From positions 34,951,501 to 35,015,500 of the forward strand of contig NC_081822.1 in assembly GCF_030704535.1 (NCBI RefSeq): a stretch of 64,000 bases of DNA, in the 5' to 3' direction. The notes under the pieces were generated by a model that saw only the letters and a program-made list of their open reading frames with translations, was not told the DNA's origin and made no database searches. Made by a program: the position numbers and the translations under genes. The stretch is from Vitis vinifera. Lineage: Eukaryota > Streptophyta > Magnoliopsida > Vitales > Vitaceae. Shown in pieces: positions 44,006 to 56,250 of the stretch. Positions within the stretch are counted from its first letter, which is position 1. Each line of letters begins with the position of its first letter.

Positions 44006-45457
44006 TTATTTACTCCTTTTGCAAGCCGAAAGCGGCGACCCGCACAGGCAGTCATTGCCCTGGAACGCACTCGCTGGAAACTTCGACGGAGGAAGCCGAC
44101 CACACAAATGGTTGTGGCTCACATTCAGCTTCTCCAACCCCGTTATCCCCTCAGGCACCTTCCCGAAAACCATGCTCCGCGACACATCCAAGTACTTCAG
44201 CGTCTTCACGATTCTCAGTTTCGAGAAATCGAATCGCAGCTGGTTGCCGGAGGCCCAAAACCCTACCAGGTAATCGGTTTTGTTCAACAACTGGGTCGGA
44301 CTACCTGTGATTTCGTTTTCCGAGAGATCGATGTAGTCGTAGAAATAGGTTTCCGACGGCTTCCAATCGTCTAGTTTGAACTTGAGTCCGCATTTTGCGA
44401 GCTTCAGTGAGTAGATGATCTCAGATGATGTGACCCATTTTGGAATTGTACCGAGATGGAAATGATTGTACGATAGATCGAGTGATTCGATCCCTTTTAC
44501 GGACATTTCTGGGAAGGGATCGACGAGAAAATTGTGTGACAGATCGAGGTTGAATATTTTTGTGAGCTTTGCGAAAGTTTTTGGCACAGTGCCGGAGAAT
44601 TGGTTCCAGGAAAGATCAAGGGTATCCAATGCTGTAAAGTTACCGAGAAAATCTGGGATCTGTCCCACTAGGGAGTTGTGGCCCACCTCCAAATAGGCCA
44701 ATTTTGGAGATAAGCTTGAAATGCTGTTCGGAATTTTCCCGGAAAACTTATTGTGAGAAAGTCGGAGAATCCGGAGGTTAGAGAACGAGGAGAAGAAGTC
44801 CGGTATGCTGCCGGAGAGCCCGTTCCGTTCGAGGCTGAGAAAGGTCAAGTCCTTGAGCCGGCTGATGCCGGCTGGCACTGTGCCAGTGAGGAGGTTGCCA
44901 CCGAGTTTGAGCTGAGTCAACCCAGTCAGCTGGGAGATCGAACTCGGTATTGGCCCGCTGAACCGGTTACCCTCAAAACTCAGCGCATTGAGTTGGGTCA
45001 AGTTTCCGATATCTCGGCGAAGTGGGCCAGAAAGCTGGTTGTTTTCGATGTAAACGAACAGGAGTTTCGGCATCCCAAAAAGAAGAGCCGGAAAAGGACC
45101 CGTGATGTTTCGGAGGTTCTGCAGGTAAATTCCATCCAAGTTCTGCACTTTCACCAGAGAAGGCGAGATTGTACCGGACAAAAAGCTATTCTGTTTACCA
45201 GGTTGGCCCGTGAGGGAGAGACTCGTGACCCGGTTTCCAGACAGGCAGGTGATACCTGGCCATTTGCAGCAGTCCGTGCCGGACTTCCAGTTTTGAAGCA
45301 TGCCGGAGGGGTCATGGGTGATGGCCGATTTGAAGGCGAGGAGACCCAATTCGTCGTCCACATGGCAGGCAGCGGAGGCGGCGGTGAGGCACTGGAGGGT
45401 GAGGAGAGAGAGGAGAGAGAGGAGGAGGAAAAAGAGAGAGCTTTTCAAAGCTAACAT
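44006..45457 (-). CDS. secreted leucine-rich-repeat protein (PGIP/DRT100-like), copy 1
   Basis: 483 residues, one exon. A signal peptide (LKSSLFFLLLSLLSLLTL) ends near residue 30. Next come an LRR N-terminal cap with paired cysteines (CHVDDELGLLAFKSAI ... DCCKWPGITC), about eleven plant-type LRRs (NxLxGxIP, LSHNKFSGKIP, LDLSWNQFSGTVP) and a C-terminal cysteine cap (DCLCGSPLSAC). There is no membrane helix or kinase, so it is probably an apoplastic protein like the Arabidopsis At1g33590-type LRR proteins; the ligand is unknown. An in-frame ATG at 45511 lies only ~14 bp from a TATA box (TATAAA at 45528-45523), i.e. before the likely transcription start, so I chose the next ATG at 45457. A damaged tandem copy lies upstream at 47322-48755. 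Confidence 0.88.
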   Translation of the reverse strand: MLALKSSLFFLLLSLLSLLTLQCLTAASAACHVDDELGLLAFKSAITHDPSGMLQNWKSGTDCCKWPGITCLSGNRVTSLSLTGQPGKQNSFLSGTISPSLVKVQNLDGIYLQNLRNITGPFPALLFGMPKLLFVYIENNQLSGPLRRDIGNLTQLNALSFEGNRFSGPIPSSISQLTGLTQLKLGGNLLTGTVPAGISRLKDLTFLSLERNGLSGSIPDFFSSFSNLRILRLSHNKFSGKIPNSISSLSPKLAYLEVGHNSLVGQIPDFLGNFTALDTLDLSWNQFSGTVPKTFAKLTKIFNLDLSHNFLVDPFPEMSVKGIESLDLSYNHFHLGTIPKWVTSSEIIYSLKLAKCGLKFKLDDWKPSETYFYDYIDLSENEITGSPTQLLNKTDYLVGFWASGNQLRFDFSKLRIVKTLKYLDVSRSMVFGKVPEGITGLEKLNVSHNHLCGRLPPSKFPASAFQGNDCLCGSPLSACKRSK

Positions 45458-45519
45458 GGCGGTGGCGGTGGCTTGAAGAGTGGAAGTAGAAAATGGTATG
45501 AGCTTTCTCACTCTATGGG

Positions 45520-45530
45520 TTTTTTATACA
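45520..45530 (-). promoter_or_regulatory. TATA box of LRR copy 1
   Basis: Minus-strand GTATAAAAAAC, about 68 bp before the chosen start. It is matched by TCTATAAAAT at the same distance from LRR copy 2. Confidence 0.6.
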
Positions 45531-45602
45531 AGAAAATGGTTTGTCTCCACTCGTTGAATGAATCATTGAATCCCATCTAGAAAGAGTGCAACTTGGCGGG
45601 TT

Positions 45603-46240
45603 GGCATGATAAGACTCCAATTCAACCCGAGGTTTAATTGCTTGCAGTAAATATTTTTAATACTTAAGTCAAGATTGGGATAAGCTTTTTTTACCTTTAC
45701 CCAATTCAGGCGAGGCAAGATCTCAACCATTTTTTAAGTCTCACTCGATTTAATATTTTTATAATATTTATAATATTTATTATTTTGTCAGTAGAACTCG
45801 ATTTAATTATAATATTTATTATTTTTTATAATAATATTTATTTTTAATTTTTATTTTAAATATCAAATTATAATTATATTATATAGTTTAGTTTTTTTAA
45901 GGAATATATATGAGATTATTTTTAATTTTTTTAGTTATTTTGAAATTTTATTTTATTTATTATTTAAATTTTAATTTATATATAAGTTTTTAAAAACCAT
46001 TGTGGATGACTTTGAGTCATGCAACCCGCGTCAACTTGATTAACCCAAGTCTAACATTATCAACTCAAGTTTAACCCCACAAAGCCGAATTTAACTTGAT
46101 TAATGTGAATTCAATCCAAATTTAGAAAAATGAAGTTAACTTAGGATTAGGTTGAGTACTTCAGGTTAAAAGTTGGGTTAGGTTCTAGTTAGCCATCAAC
46201 CCGATCAAATTATAATCCTACTAAAAACCATATATGATTT
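45603..46240. repeat. upstream region of LRR copy 1, paralogous to 24942-26036
   Basis: AT-rich non-coding DNA that shares ordered blocks with the sequence next to the palindrome junction. It lacks the AT microsatellite expansion and the internal duplication of that copy. Confidence 0.8.
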
Positions 46241-46299
46241 TAATGATACGGTTGTTTTCTTTCTTTCTCCAATTTGACATTAAAATGGTAATTACCAAT

Positions 46300-46815
46300 T
46301 ATCTATGCTTATTTGAGAACGGTTTCCTTTTTATTCTCAATAACAAAAATTAATTAATTAATTAATTAAATTTAAAATTCATGTTAAGAAAAAGAGTTAT
46401 TTTATATTTAAATTTATAATAAAAAATATCAAAGAAAATTAAATATAATTAAAATTAACAAAAACCACTTAATATTTGAAAGTTAAATTTAAAAAATGCC
46501 TTGATAGTGGTAGTTGTTGTAATACATTATTTATATAAAAAAAATGATGTTACTAAGAATTTTAAAAATGATTTTAAAGAAATTATCAAATACCTAATTT
46601 CTATGAAACACTATTTTTGAGTTCTTCCAAAATTAATCTTAAACGGGTTCTAAGAACGATTTTAAAAAATATTATCAAGTCGGCCTTTAGCTTTTATTAT
46701 TATTATTATTGATTTTCAGGAAACCATTTTAATATTTTTAATAATTTTATCAACCACAAATCATTTTCCACATTCATCCTAGGTATTCAATATATAAGTG
46801 CAATCGTGAGACTCG

Positions 46816-46849
<34 letters not shown>

Positions 46850-47321
46850 ATTAGAATCCTTAGTCTCAATTTTTTTAATATAGTATATTATTTATTTATT
46901 TATTTATTATTAATCTATTTGTCTTATGTGGGAGGCATTTGTGGGTCATATTGGGTTAGATGACAAATTAATTTTTGTCATTTTTAGTATTAAAAAAATA
47001 AAATAAAATTTGGACTTTTCTTATAGTTGGAAAGTTATTGTCTGTACACCATTGATGCAAAATGAATTATTGATTTAAAGGGTTGAAGTTATTAGTTAGT
47101 GATAAAATCTACTATTAATCATAAATTTTTGTCTTTAAATTATTTTCCAACATTTAGAAGAAAAAAAAATTCTTAATATTCTCCAATTTATAATTCAAAA
47201 AGTAATTTTGTTTAAAAAGCAATTTATAGTTATTGTTTAAATTATTTTCGAAAATTGTTTTGTAAGAAAAAGTGGTCAATTGCTTCCCCCGTACTTATTA
47301 CTAACCCACCTTCCTCTTCTT
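46300..47321. other. downstream region of LRR copy 2
   Basis: Gene-free; aligns with 41830-43470. It has the empty site of the 721 bp Harbinger element at 46593-46597 and its own TA microsatellite at about 46818-46847. Confidence 0.75.
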
Positions 47322-48755
47322 TCATTTCATCGACCTTTTGCAAGGCGGAAATGGAGGGCCACACAGGCAGTCGTTGCCCTGGAACGCGCTTGCCGGAAAT
47401 TTCGACGGCGGAATCCGAGCACACAAATGGTTGTGACTCACATTCAGCTTCTCCAGCCCCGATATCGCCTCAGGCACCTTCCCGAAAACCATGTTCCGCG
47501 ACATATCTATGTAGTTCAGCGTCTTCACGATTCTCGATTTCGACATATTGAATCGCAGTTGGTTGCCGGGGGTCCAAAACCCTACTAGGTAATCCGTTTT
47601 GTTTAACAGCCGGATCGGACTACCGATGATTTTATTTTCCGAGAGATCAATGTAGTCGTAGAAATAGGTTTCCAACGGCTTCCAATCGTCTAATTTGAAT
47701 TTGAGTCCGCATTTTGCGAGCTTCGGTGAATAGATGATCTCTGACGATGTGACCCATTTTGGAATGGCACCGAGATGGAAGTGATTGTACTACAAATCAA
47801 GTGAGTCGATCCCTTTTACGAACATTTCCGGGAAGGGATCGACGAGAGAATTGTGTGATAGATCGAGGTTGAATATTTTTGTGAGCTTTGAGAAAGTTTT
47901 TGGCACAATGCCCGAGAACTGGTTCCAGGAAAGATCGAGGGTGTCCAGTGCTGTAAAGTTTCCGAGAAAATCTGGGACTTGACCCGCTAGAGAATTGTGG
48001 CCCAGCTCTAAATAGGCCAAATTTGGAGCTAAGCTTGAAATGCTTTTCGGAATTTTCCCAGAAAATTTATTGTGAGAAAGTCGGAGAACTCTGAGGTCGG
48101 TGAATGAAGAGAAAAAGTCCGGTATACCGGCGGAGAGCTGGTTCCGATCGACGCTGAGAAGGGACAAGTTCTTTAGCCGACTGATTCCGGCCGGTATGGG
48201 ACCAGTGAGCATGTTGCCGCCAAAGTTGAGCTGAGTCAACCCAGTAAGCTGGGAGATTGAACTCGGTATTGGCCCGGTGAACCGATTTCCCTCTAGGCTC
48301 ATCGCACTGAATCGAGCCAAGTTTCCGATATTTCGGGGGATCAGGCCGGAAAGCCGGTTGTATTCGATGTAAACGTATTGAGGTTTCGACATCCTGAAAA
48401 AAAAGATCCGGAAAGGGCCCGAGATGTTTCGGAGGTTCAGCAGGTAAATTCCAACCAGGTTTTGCACTTTGCCGAGAGAAGGCGAGATTGTACCGAACAA
48501 GAAGCTATCCCGTTCTCCGGGTTGGCCAGTGAGGGAGAGAGTCATGACCCGGTTTTCACCCAGGCAGTCCATACCGGACCATTTGCAGCAGTCCGTGCCG
48601 GGTTTCCAGTCTTGAAGCATGCCTGAGGGGTCATGGGTGATGGCCGATTTGAAGGCGAGGAGACCCGATTCATCGTCCACATGCCAGGCGGCGGATGCCA
48701 CGGTGAGGCACCGGAGGGCGAGGAGGAAGAGAGAGGCTTTCAATGCTTTCATCAT
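47322..48755 (-). pseudogene. secreted LRR protein, copy 2, with one nonsense codon
   Basis: Tandem paralogue of the gene at 44006-45457 with the same layout: signal peptide, Cys-capped N-terminus (WHVDDESGLLAF, DCCKWSGMDC), LRRs and the Cys-rich end DCLCGPPFPPCKRSMK. TAG at 47792-47790 replaces the serine codon TCG of copy 1 in LDLSYNHF. The same frame is open on both sides of it, so a single point change cuts the protein after ~321 of 477 residues and removes the last LRRs and C-cap. The start at 48755 (or 48752) was chosen as for copy 1: the in-frame ATG at 48791 is only ~14 bp from the TATA box. A truncated secreted product is possible; alternatively this is a polymorphic null allele. Confidence 0.85.
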
Positions 48756-48802
48756 GGTGGTGGTGTTTTGGAGAGTGGAAGTGAAGAACATGCTTTGGGT
48801 AT

Positions 48803-48808
48803 TTTATA
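48803..48808 (-). promoter_or_regulatory. TATA box of LRR copy 2
   Basis: Minus-strand TATAAA, in the same relation to the start codon as in copy 1. Confidence 0.55.
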
Positions 48809-48809
48809 G

Positions 48810-50089
48810 AAAAAAAATAGTGTCTCCACTCTACAGAGTCATTGAATGAAGCATGTCTGAAAATGTAAGTAGGGAAGCACAAAGATAAAGAAAAAAGGTC
48901 ACGTCTGAGTTAACCATGAGATATTAAGAGTGTTGGGAAAGTGTTTTTAACCTTCAGTAAACTTAAAAACATTTATTTTTCAAGCATTAAAAATATAAAA
49001 AACATTTCTCAAAATCATTATCAAACACACCTTAAGAAATGCAGAGAATATAAGTTCTGACAAACAAGGTAAACATTGCAAAGCAGCAACAATTGTGGAT
49101 TACCCCAGCAAAAATAATATGCCATGCACATTGATAAACTATGCCAGATACAAAAATACAATCACACACCAAGTAAAATAACTGACGTGGTTTTTAAACA
49201 CTAAATCAAACCATAAAACCCGGAGGATGAACTAAGAAGTCTTTCAGAAGCAAAAAGTAGCTTAGATCTGAGTTCAAGGATGCTGCCTCTAATAACAGAT
49301 TAAGGGTGCTACAACTGAAGGGGGCCTCAGGTCTGCGATGACTTTGATACCAACAATGCAGTCATAAATTCACAAGAAATGGGATTTAGGATTCAGAATG
49401 GCTTCATCTTACAAAAATCCCAATTACAGGTTCGTCTTCCAGATTTAATGTTATCAAATCTGATATACAGTGAAAAATCCTTGTACTTGTAAGATACTAA
49501 AATATAAAGCTACAAGGGTTCTTGTGGTACCATAGAATCTGTCAAGGAACTTAGCTCTATTGTTGCAGTATGATGCTCGCCAATATCTTTTCAGTACCAT
49601 GGTCTTAACCTAAGCTCTGGAGTTGCCTACTGCCATTAGCATTGTTTTAATGAGAAAGTACCCAAAACCAGTTGTCTTGGAATTACCTACCTTATTTTTA
49701 GTTCTGATGCATTCAAACTCCATCAGTTTTAGTTAGTTACGACTTGAGAAAAAAGAGAGGGAGGACAAAAGAGAAGAGAATGAATTGGGATTTTCTTTTG
49801 TTAGTTCATAAAATTATGGAGTGGAAAAGAATCAAAGACCTGCCCAAATTCTTTTCAAGTAATTGTATATATTGTGTATAAAATGTCATAAATTTGCTTT
49901 TTGAGCTTTCATGCCAAATCACCACAACTTTGGGGGTGATAATTTTTGGTATTTCCAGGAAGTATTCTTCTAATGGCCCACTTAGGCTTCTCTTTATCTC
50001 CTCTATATGCTCAAAACCTAACAAGGGGAAAAGAGATTCTGGAACTTCTCTCTTTGAGCCTTAGTCACGGTGCCTTTTGCAGATATTTC
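48810..50089. other. gene-free region
   Basis: I see no gene. The block at about 48928-49034 (GTGTTGGGAAAGTGTTTTT ... AATCATTATCAAACACACC) looks like a short MITE with weak terminal inverted repeats. The rest is moderately AT-rich without recognisable features. Confidence 0.5.
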
Positions 50090-50693
50090 TTTATATATAT
50101 TATTGCTAGAGTGGATGAGTGCTTACAGTTCAAACAACCCCCTCCAATGGGTCCAGCAAAGTTGAACTCTGATGAATATACTCCTTGGGTAATCATAGAC
50201 AATTAGGAGTGATTAGAGATCATTTAGGTGCAGTATTGAGAGCTTATTCTAAGCATGGAGAAATGGGGTTGGCCATTGAGGCTAAGAAATTAGCATTATT
50301 GGAGGGATTACCCTAGGCCTCAGATTTATGTTTATCCAATCTGTCTCTGGAAGGAGATTCTGCAACTGTAGTATCTTGGGTCTCCAAAAGAGAGACTCAT
50401 AAAAGTTTGACAACTAGATACAAAATATCATAGATATTACTAGTGATTTGGGTTGCTCCTTTTCTTAGGTTCCTCATTCGGCTAATCAAGTTGCTACCCA
50501 GTTAGCCAAACAAGGAGTGATGCGCTTAGTCTCTTATTTGGCTATTTTCTTCCCCCTTAGTATATGTTGTTTTATAATCTAGAGTACATGGGTTTTAACC
50601 AACTATTGTACATCTTCAAAGGATCGTTCGTCCTTCTTGTATTCATTTCAAATGAATGAAGACGCGTTAAATCTGTCTCAACAAAAAAAAAAA
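50090..50693 (+). mobile_element. LINE 3' relic with RNase H-like domain and A tail
   Basis: The translated pieces read LKLNSDE-like (KLNSDEYTPW), GVIRDHLGAVLRAYSK, LAIEAKKLALLEGL, LSNLSLEGDSATVVSWV and SANQVATQLAKQGV. This is the order of the plant LINE-type RNase H domain (RVT_3), interrupted by stops and a frameshift. It is followed by a 3' UTR ending in AAATCTGTCTCAAC and an A run at about 50683-50693. It is decayed and incomplete at the 5' side. Confidence 0.7.
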
Positions 50694-50969
50694 CCTCTCT
50701 TCAATTCTCCTCTCCTTTTTAACCTCTTCTTTCTTTCTTTTTTCCCCAACCCCCCACCCCCCCCTCTTTTGGGATTAAAAAATATAAATTTTATCATCAT
50801 GAAATAAATAAATATAAAGAAGGATGAGGAATCCTTCCCCCAAACACAACCAGTACACTACTTTGATCAAAAGTGAGAAGAACTATCACTCTAAATATTG
50901 ATGGAAATGCACAATTAAAAATGGTTATAAACACAAACACAAAAATTTTAGTGGGTAGAAAACCCCCTA

Positions 50970-51190
50970 CAAAAGAGATCAACTGATTGGCTTCCTATTT
51001 TGCTAACATATACATCACACAGTTAGCTGCCCAAGGAATCCAGCAAAAGGAATACCAAACTCTATCCTTCTTTTTTTCCGAAGGTATGACAAATTGCAAA
51101 TCCCCCTTTACCAGAAGGTTTGATAAACCCTTAGCTGCTTTAGGCCTTCCAACAAAGCTAATATCTCCACCTCAATGGTTAGACCAACTC
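50970..51190 (-). mobile_element. second RNase H-like LINE relic, opposite strand
   Basis: The minus strand reads VEILALLEGLK, then in another frame LSNLLVKGDLQFVIPSEKKK and WIPWAANCVMYMLAK. These match the RNase H core (LALLEGL, NLxVEGD) and the C-terminal AN...LAK of plant LINEs. It is strongly decayed. It is unrelated in orientation to the relic 300 bp away, so it is a separate insertion. Confidence 0.45.
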
Positions 51191-51317
51191 CAGCACTCTT
51201 GGGGAATGCTCCCACTAATGTTCCATAAGTTGTTGATATAAGAGAGCAAAAGTAGCATATATTTGTTTCTTAGAAGATAATGGGGTTACAGCACAGCCAT
51301 ACCACATGATAGATTTG

Positions 51318-53211
51318 TCATTTTACATCACTGAACATTAGATCATTGATTCGATCGATGCCAATATCAGCCATGGGTTCGATGGGCTGCTCATCTCCTA
51401 TTGAAGGCTCAAAGCTCATAGGTTCTCTACTGTATTCATCTGGGGAACAAATAACACCATGTTAAATTAAGAAAACTACAATTAGGAGTTAAATAGGGGA
51501 CCAAAGACATCTTGGTAAAAACCTTTCAAGCATTGTTTGGTTTATCCTTAATCAGCAGACACCTTTTAATCTTTGTTGAATTTAATTTTTTAATGACAAT
51601 AATTTTTAAGGGAAAGGGCGAGGGAGAACCTTTGCAAATTTCAAAAACATCCTCGTATATATATAACTAGAAACCCAAAGCTTACCAAACATCGTGTTTA
51701 AGGAAGTTGGAGAAGGGGTCGCCATGAAGTTGAGGCCAATGTAAAATCCCAATGCTAATACTACTGTCACCATAGCATAAGCCGGCACAGCTAAAGCCCA
51801 TTGCCTAGGAAGAAAAAACCCAATCTGTCAATTAAATAGCCCAAATAAAATCCCATGGTGAATCCCAAAGAAGGCACAAATTTCTGTGATTATAAGTTCA
51901 TAAATTCCAGGGAATTATTTCTACCCCATTTTGAAGTTGCTTGAATTTCTAAATATGCACAATTCAATTTTGTTTACTTCAACCAAGTATCACTGCAATA
52001 TTAAGTGCCGAATTACCCATACAGTTCTTTTGATAACACAAATTAGTTAGTGCTAAAAAAGATAATATTTCACTCCAAAAGGGCATAATTTCCAGCTACA
52101 GAGTTCAAAGGGGGGACTAATTGGGGGTTTCAACACTTATTACACTAATTCAGGGTCATCAAAGGCAGCATCTTACTGACCTGTTAGGATAGTAAAAGAT
52201 CCCAATAGAATGTAACCAGTGCTCAGGAACATATGCCCATACCAGGAAAATAACTGCTCAAAATAGAACAATGGAAGTGAATGAGAAACTCAAAGAACAG
52301 AAAATATGAGGTTAAATCACATTAATGAAATAATTAAAGTCTCTTCATCAGAGGCCTTAGTCTTCGCAGCCAAATAATTTTGGGGCATGATGAAGCCTAA
52401 ATATTGCAAAATGATAGATGCAACTGGGCTATAAACAAGGTGACAGTATGACACAAAAGACACAAAACTTGCATATTATAGCCTCAACATTTTTCATGTT
52501 CCTATTTTGGCTTCCCCCGCCCCGCCAAAATATAGACAAATATGAAGAACATCTAACTGGAAACAAGAGATTGAACTCACACAAAAATGGTGAGCCATCA
52601 ATAAAATCGTTAGAACCATAATGAGATTCAGCTTGTCAAGTATCCTATGTGTTAAAATGAGCTCTCTTTCTTTAGAGCAAACCTAGTGATAAGAAAATTA
52701 CCATCATTTTTAACTGGTGGATTTCGTGGCATGCCAGAAGCATCCAAGCATCCCCAAATGTTGTGCTTGATTGTGTCAACTATTGAATAACCGAATTAAG
52801 CTATGAATAAAGGTGTAGTTAACATTAATAAAACCCAGCAGTTAGAATAAAGACTCGGTGATTACGCAAGAAAAACCTTTGTTATCCTTTCCTAAGTTCT
52901 TAATTTTTTTTAGTAGGCTACTAGGCTTTGTTTCCCAACTTATTTATAGATTGAGGGAAGTTGATTAGATATGCAAACTTAACCAAAGCAATCAATAATT
53001 AGGAAGCATTAAAGATAAAGGGACCTGTAGCAACAACAGTTGAAATGGACCCAACAAATCCATAAACTTCTGCAGGCTTGGGACCATGCTCTCCAGCCAC
53101 ACCGAACCCAGAAGACTTGTCATCTGGATCTGGGAAGGACACTGTTGCCCTTCTCTGTTTTGACAGACTAAGGATTCTTCTGGGACTACTGACAGAATGG
53201 CGATCTTCCAT
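51318..53211 (-). CDS. GPI-GlcNAc transferase subunit P (PIG-P)
   Basis: Four coding exons on the minus strand: 53211-53025, 52253-52181, 51804-51686 and 51439-51318, all GT-AG, together 166 residues. The product is a small ER-membrane subunit of the enzyme that starts GPI-anchor synthesis by moving GlcNAc to phosphatidylinositol. Visible: a polar N-terminus (MEDRHSVSSPRRILSLSKQRR), the family motif AEVYGFVGSISTVVATV leading into the first membrane helix, VPEHWLHSIGIFYYPNRQWA, a second helix (AMVTVVLALGFYIGLNF), and a tail ending INDLMFSDVK. I chose the Met at 53211 because the residues conserved in plant PIG-P seem to begin there. Met at 53247 or 53292 would add 12 or 27 residues and cannot be excluded. 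A 5' UTR exon probably lies near 53780-53880. Confidence 0.9.
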
Positions 53212-53371
53212 GTCTTCCTCTTTTAAACTTCCAGGCCTCCAGCTCATGCAAATCACATTTTGATTGAGAGTTGGAACATGCAATGGATGCAATCAGAAGT
53301 CCTGTTAATATCAAGTAGACACCATAAAATGAGTGATATCCTCAATTACCTAACAGTGCATTTGATTGGTA

Positions 53372-53513
53372 GGAATCAGGGGTTGGGAATCGAAGTCTGA
53401 TTACTTCTATCCCTTCTGGAATAGCTCCTGTGCCAGATAACTATTTCCACATAAATGAGATACCCATAAAATGTGGGTATCCCATTCCTTAAGGAAGGCA
53501 AGTGCCTGATTCC
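53372..53513. repeat. inverted-repeat element upstream of PIGP (possible MITE)
   Basis: The outer arms GGAATCAGG (53372-53380) and CCTGATTCC (53505-53513) enclose an inner hairpin GATACCCA/TGGGTATC around 53459-53481. Nested inverted repeats of this size suggest a small MITE, but no clear target duplication is seen. Confidence 0.35.
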
Positions 53514-53899
53514 CCTTCCTTAAGAAAGCCAAAAATAACGAGTTCGTTCTGAGTGTGCCCATGAGCTTAGGTCTTTCTTATCAGAAACAACTTATTGACT
53601 CAGAGAACAAAATTACAAGGACAAGCCATTCTTCCAGTGAAATGGTTCAAAAACATAACTCAAATCTCACCCTCAAAGCCAATTTCCACAAAATCAGTGC
53701 CCTAGAAAGGTCCAGATAAACAAAAACAGATATGCATTGAAATGATTTTTTCCCCTAATAAAAGAAAAAGAAACCCTTGCAGAGACCTTGCCGCAGGTAA
53801 AACAACGAACTGGTATGATCAGATTTCGCTTTTGGTAGCCCTAACGTAGGCGTCTCCTCTCCTCCGTTGTGTTTATGGCCCCCAGGTTAGAACTGTGCC

Positions 53900-56250
53900 C
53901 TAATACAGGGTATGATGATGAGTGGCGCCAAGGGTTTCCAAAGGATTTTGCAGAAAATTATTAAATATAAAAGAGCCTGTTTCAACTGTTTTAAGAACAC
54001 TTTTGGGTTATCCGCCTTAAAAAATTGATTTCCATTTTCTGTTATTAAAAACCTAAAAAATATATTTAGAAAACATTTTCAATTGATTTCTCTTATTTTT
54101 TATAATTATTTCAAAATTTAATTTTATAAATATATAAAATAATTAAAATTAATATATTAGATATAAAAATTATTTTAAAAATATTAAAAATATTTCAGAG
54201 TTTAGATTTTTGTTTTACAAAATATCATACAACAGTTTTTAAAAATAGTACATAAAACTGTTTTTTAAAACTAATTCTAAAAATAATTACAATCTTACTT
54301 TTCATATTTTTCTTGAAATCAAAATTTATAAAATTCATATTATATTTAAGGCAATAAAATTTTAAATTATAGTCAATAAATATCTGCTTCATATAGAATT
54401 AGTTTAAGAAAATTAAGCCTTATTATATTTCAAAATATAAATTAAAATTTATCACTTTTTAGACTTTGTTTTATTTTTAATTTGAAATTTATTTTAAATA
54501 TCCAATATTTTATAATAAAAAAATGAAAAAGTTGTACCAAAAAAATATGTTTTTTATCCTTATTTGAAAATATATGAAAAATAAGAATTTATCTCTATAT
54601 ATTTCAACCTATATAATGTGATTAAAAAAATATTTTTCTTTATATATTTCTTTTTTTTTTTCAATGTTCCAATCAATAATTATAAATACAAAGAACATAT
54701 AAAAATAAGCTGAGAAATGTTTTTCACATTTAAAATTAGAAACATAATTTTATTTTTAAAAAATAATTAATAATTATCTTCAAAACAATAGCTAACAAGC
54801 CTTTGGTTTTCCCTTTACTACCAAATTTTTTTATTTTAAAGAATAAAAAAAATCCTTAATTTTAAAGTCAATCACATAATAAAAATACCTCATTTTAAAT
54901 CTTCCAAAATAAAAATTAAAAATCATTCCGTCGAAATAATTAAAATTTGAAATTCAAGTAAAACCATTTATAATTAAATTTTATGAAATATAAATTGATG
55001 ATATATTTTTAAATCTACGTATTTAATGGTTTTTAAATTTTATTTTGTTACCATCAAAATCGAAATTATAAAACCCCTTGATTGGTGTAATGATTTACTT
55101 TTAAGGGGCAAATCTAATATTAATATTAATATTTGTCCTCGATTTAATTTCCAAAACTTTGGGTATTTTTTTCTTAATATCTTCCCAAGGAAGGATCTCA
55201 ACAAATATTTTTCGGATGGAAAAACTTTAAGACCTCCTAGAGAGGATGCAGCGTTGCAATTAATGGTTCCGCGTTGTTCACGGTGGAACTTTAAGACCTT
55301 GACAAATTGCACCGCTATTAACGCATGTATGCGAGTAGAAAGAAAATAAAGAAAATAAAAAAGTATAAAAAAAAATTAAAATTTACGTTATGTTTTATTT
55401 TAAGAAAACATTTAAAAAATATTATAAAAAAATCTGAAAATGAATCTCTGGATAACACTGTGTCTTTTAAAACAATTAAAGAAATGCTTATAATTTCCGG
55501 ATTTTTCCTTCGATCTTTTTTTTCAACCTTATGGACAAACAAGCTAATAGCAAGTAGCAATAGATGTATCAACATTCTTTCAAACAAATTATTCAATACA
55601 AGTCATATGCAAATGAGACAACACTCCACAAACCTAATATATAAAACACTGTATCAATATAAAAGCGAAATTTTCACATACCCCTTGTCATCAATCAACG
55701 ACTAACATATATGTTGTTCTTTCAAAGATTCATTATACGCATTTCGGGTCATGCTCCAATTAATTTAATCACCATAATACAATGAAAAATATTATAAGCT
55801 CATGAAAATGTTAATCAGAAAACAAAATAAAAATGAGAGAGAATGACCCCAACTTTTTTAATATGGAAAATCTCCGAAGGAATAAAAAACCACGGACGAT
55901 CAAATTATCCATTATGAAGAAAATTTAGTTTAGTACAAGGTTTTACCTTAACTTAAGTCTTTCATCTTCTCTTATTAGACCATTTGTTTAGAACTTTCAA
56001 GTTTCAGCTACCACTATTCTTATTTAGCAAAACACTTGGAATCCACTCTAAGCTTTGATTTCGATCTTTTCTTGAGTCTACATAAAAAGAATCTTGGGTT
56101 TTACCTTAATAAATTAGATATGAGAGTAATACGAGAGCTAAAATGAAGAACACAATGAATTAACCCGTTTGAAACAAAGATTTTTAACTCTAAAACTGAT
56201 TTTCAATTCAAATCCATTAATTTTCTCACAAGGTAAACACTTCCCAATAT
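53900..56250. other. AT-rich gene-free spacer
   Basis: No gene supported. Open frames at 55026-55349 and 55325-55705 are AT-driven, without domains or splice context. 55180-55320 is less AT-rich but shows nothing recognisable. Confidence 0.6.

Noticed and set aside
45511-45511. Upstream ATG of LRR copy 1 as the start
   Set aside because: It lies only ~14 bp from the TATA box and would precede the transcript start; the next ATG directly begins a signal peptide. The same holds for copy 2.
55026-55705. Overlapping open frames of 90-126 codons
   Set aside because: AT-driven frames on both strands, no domain and no codon bias.
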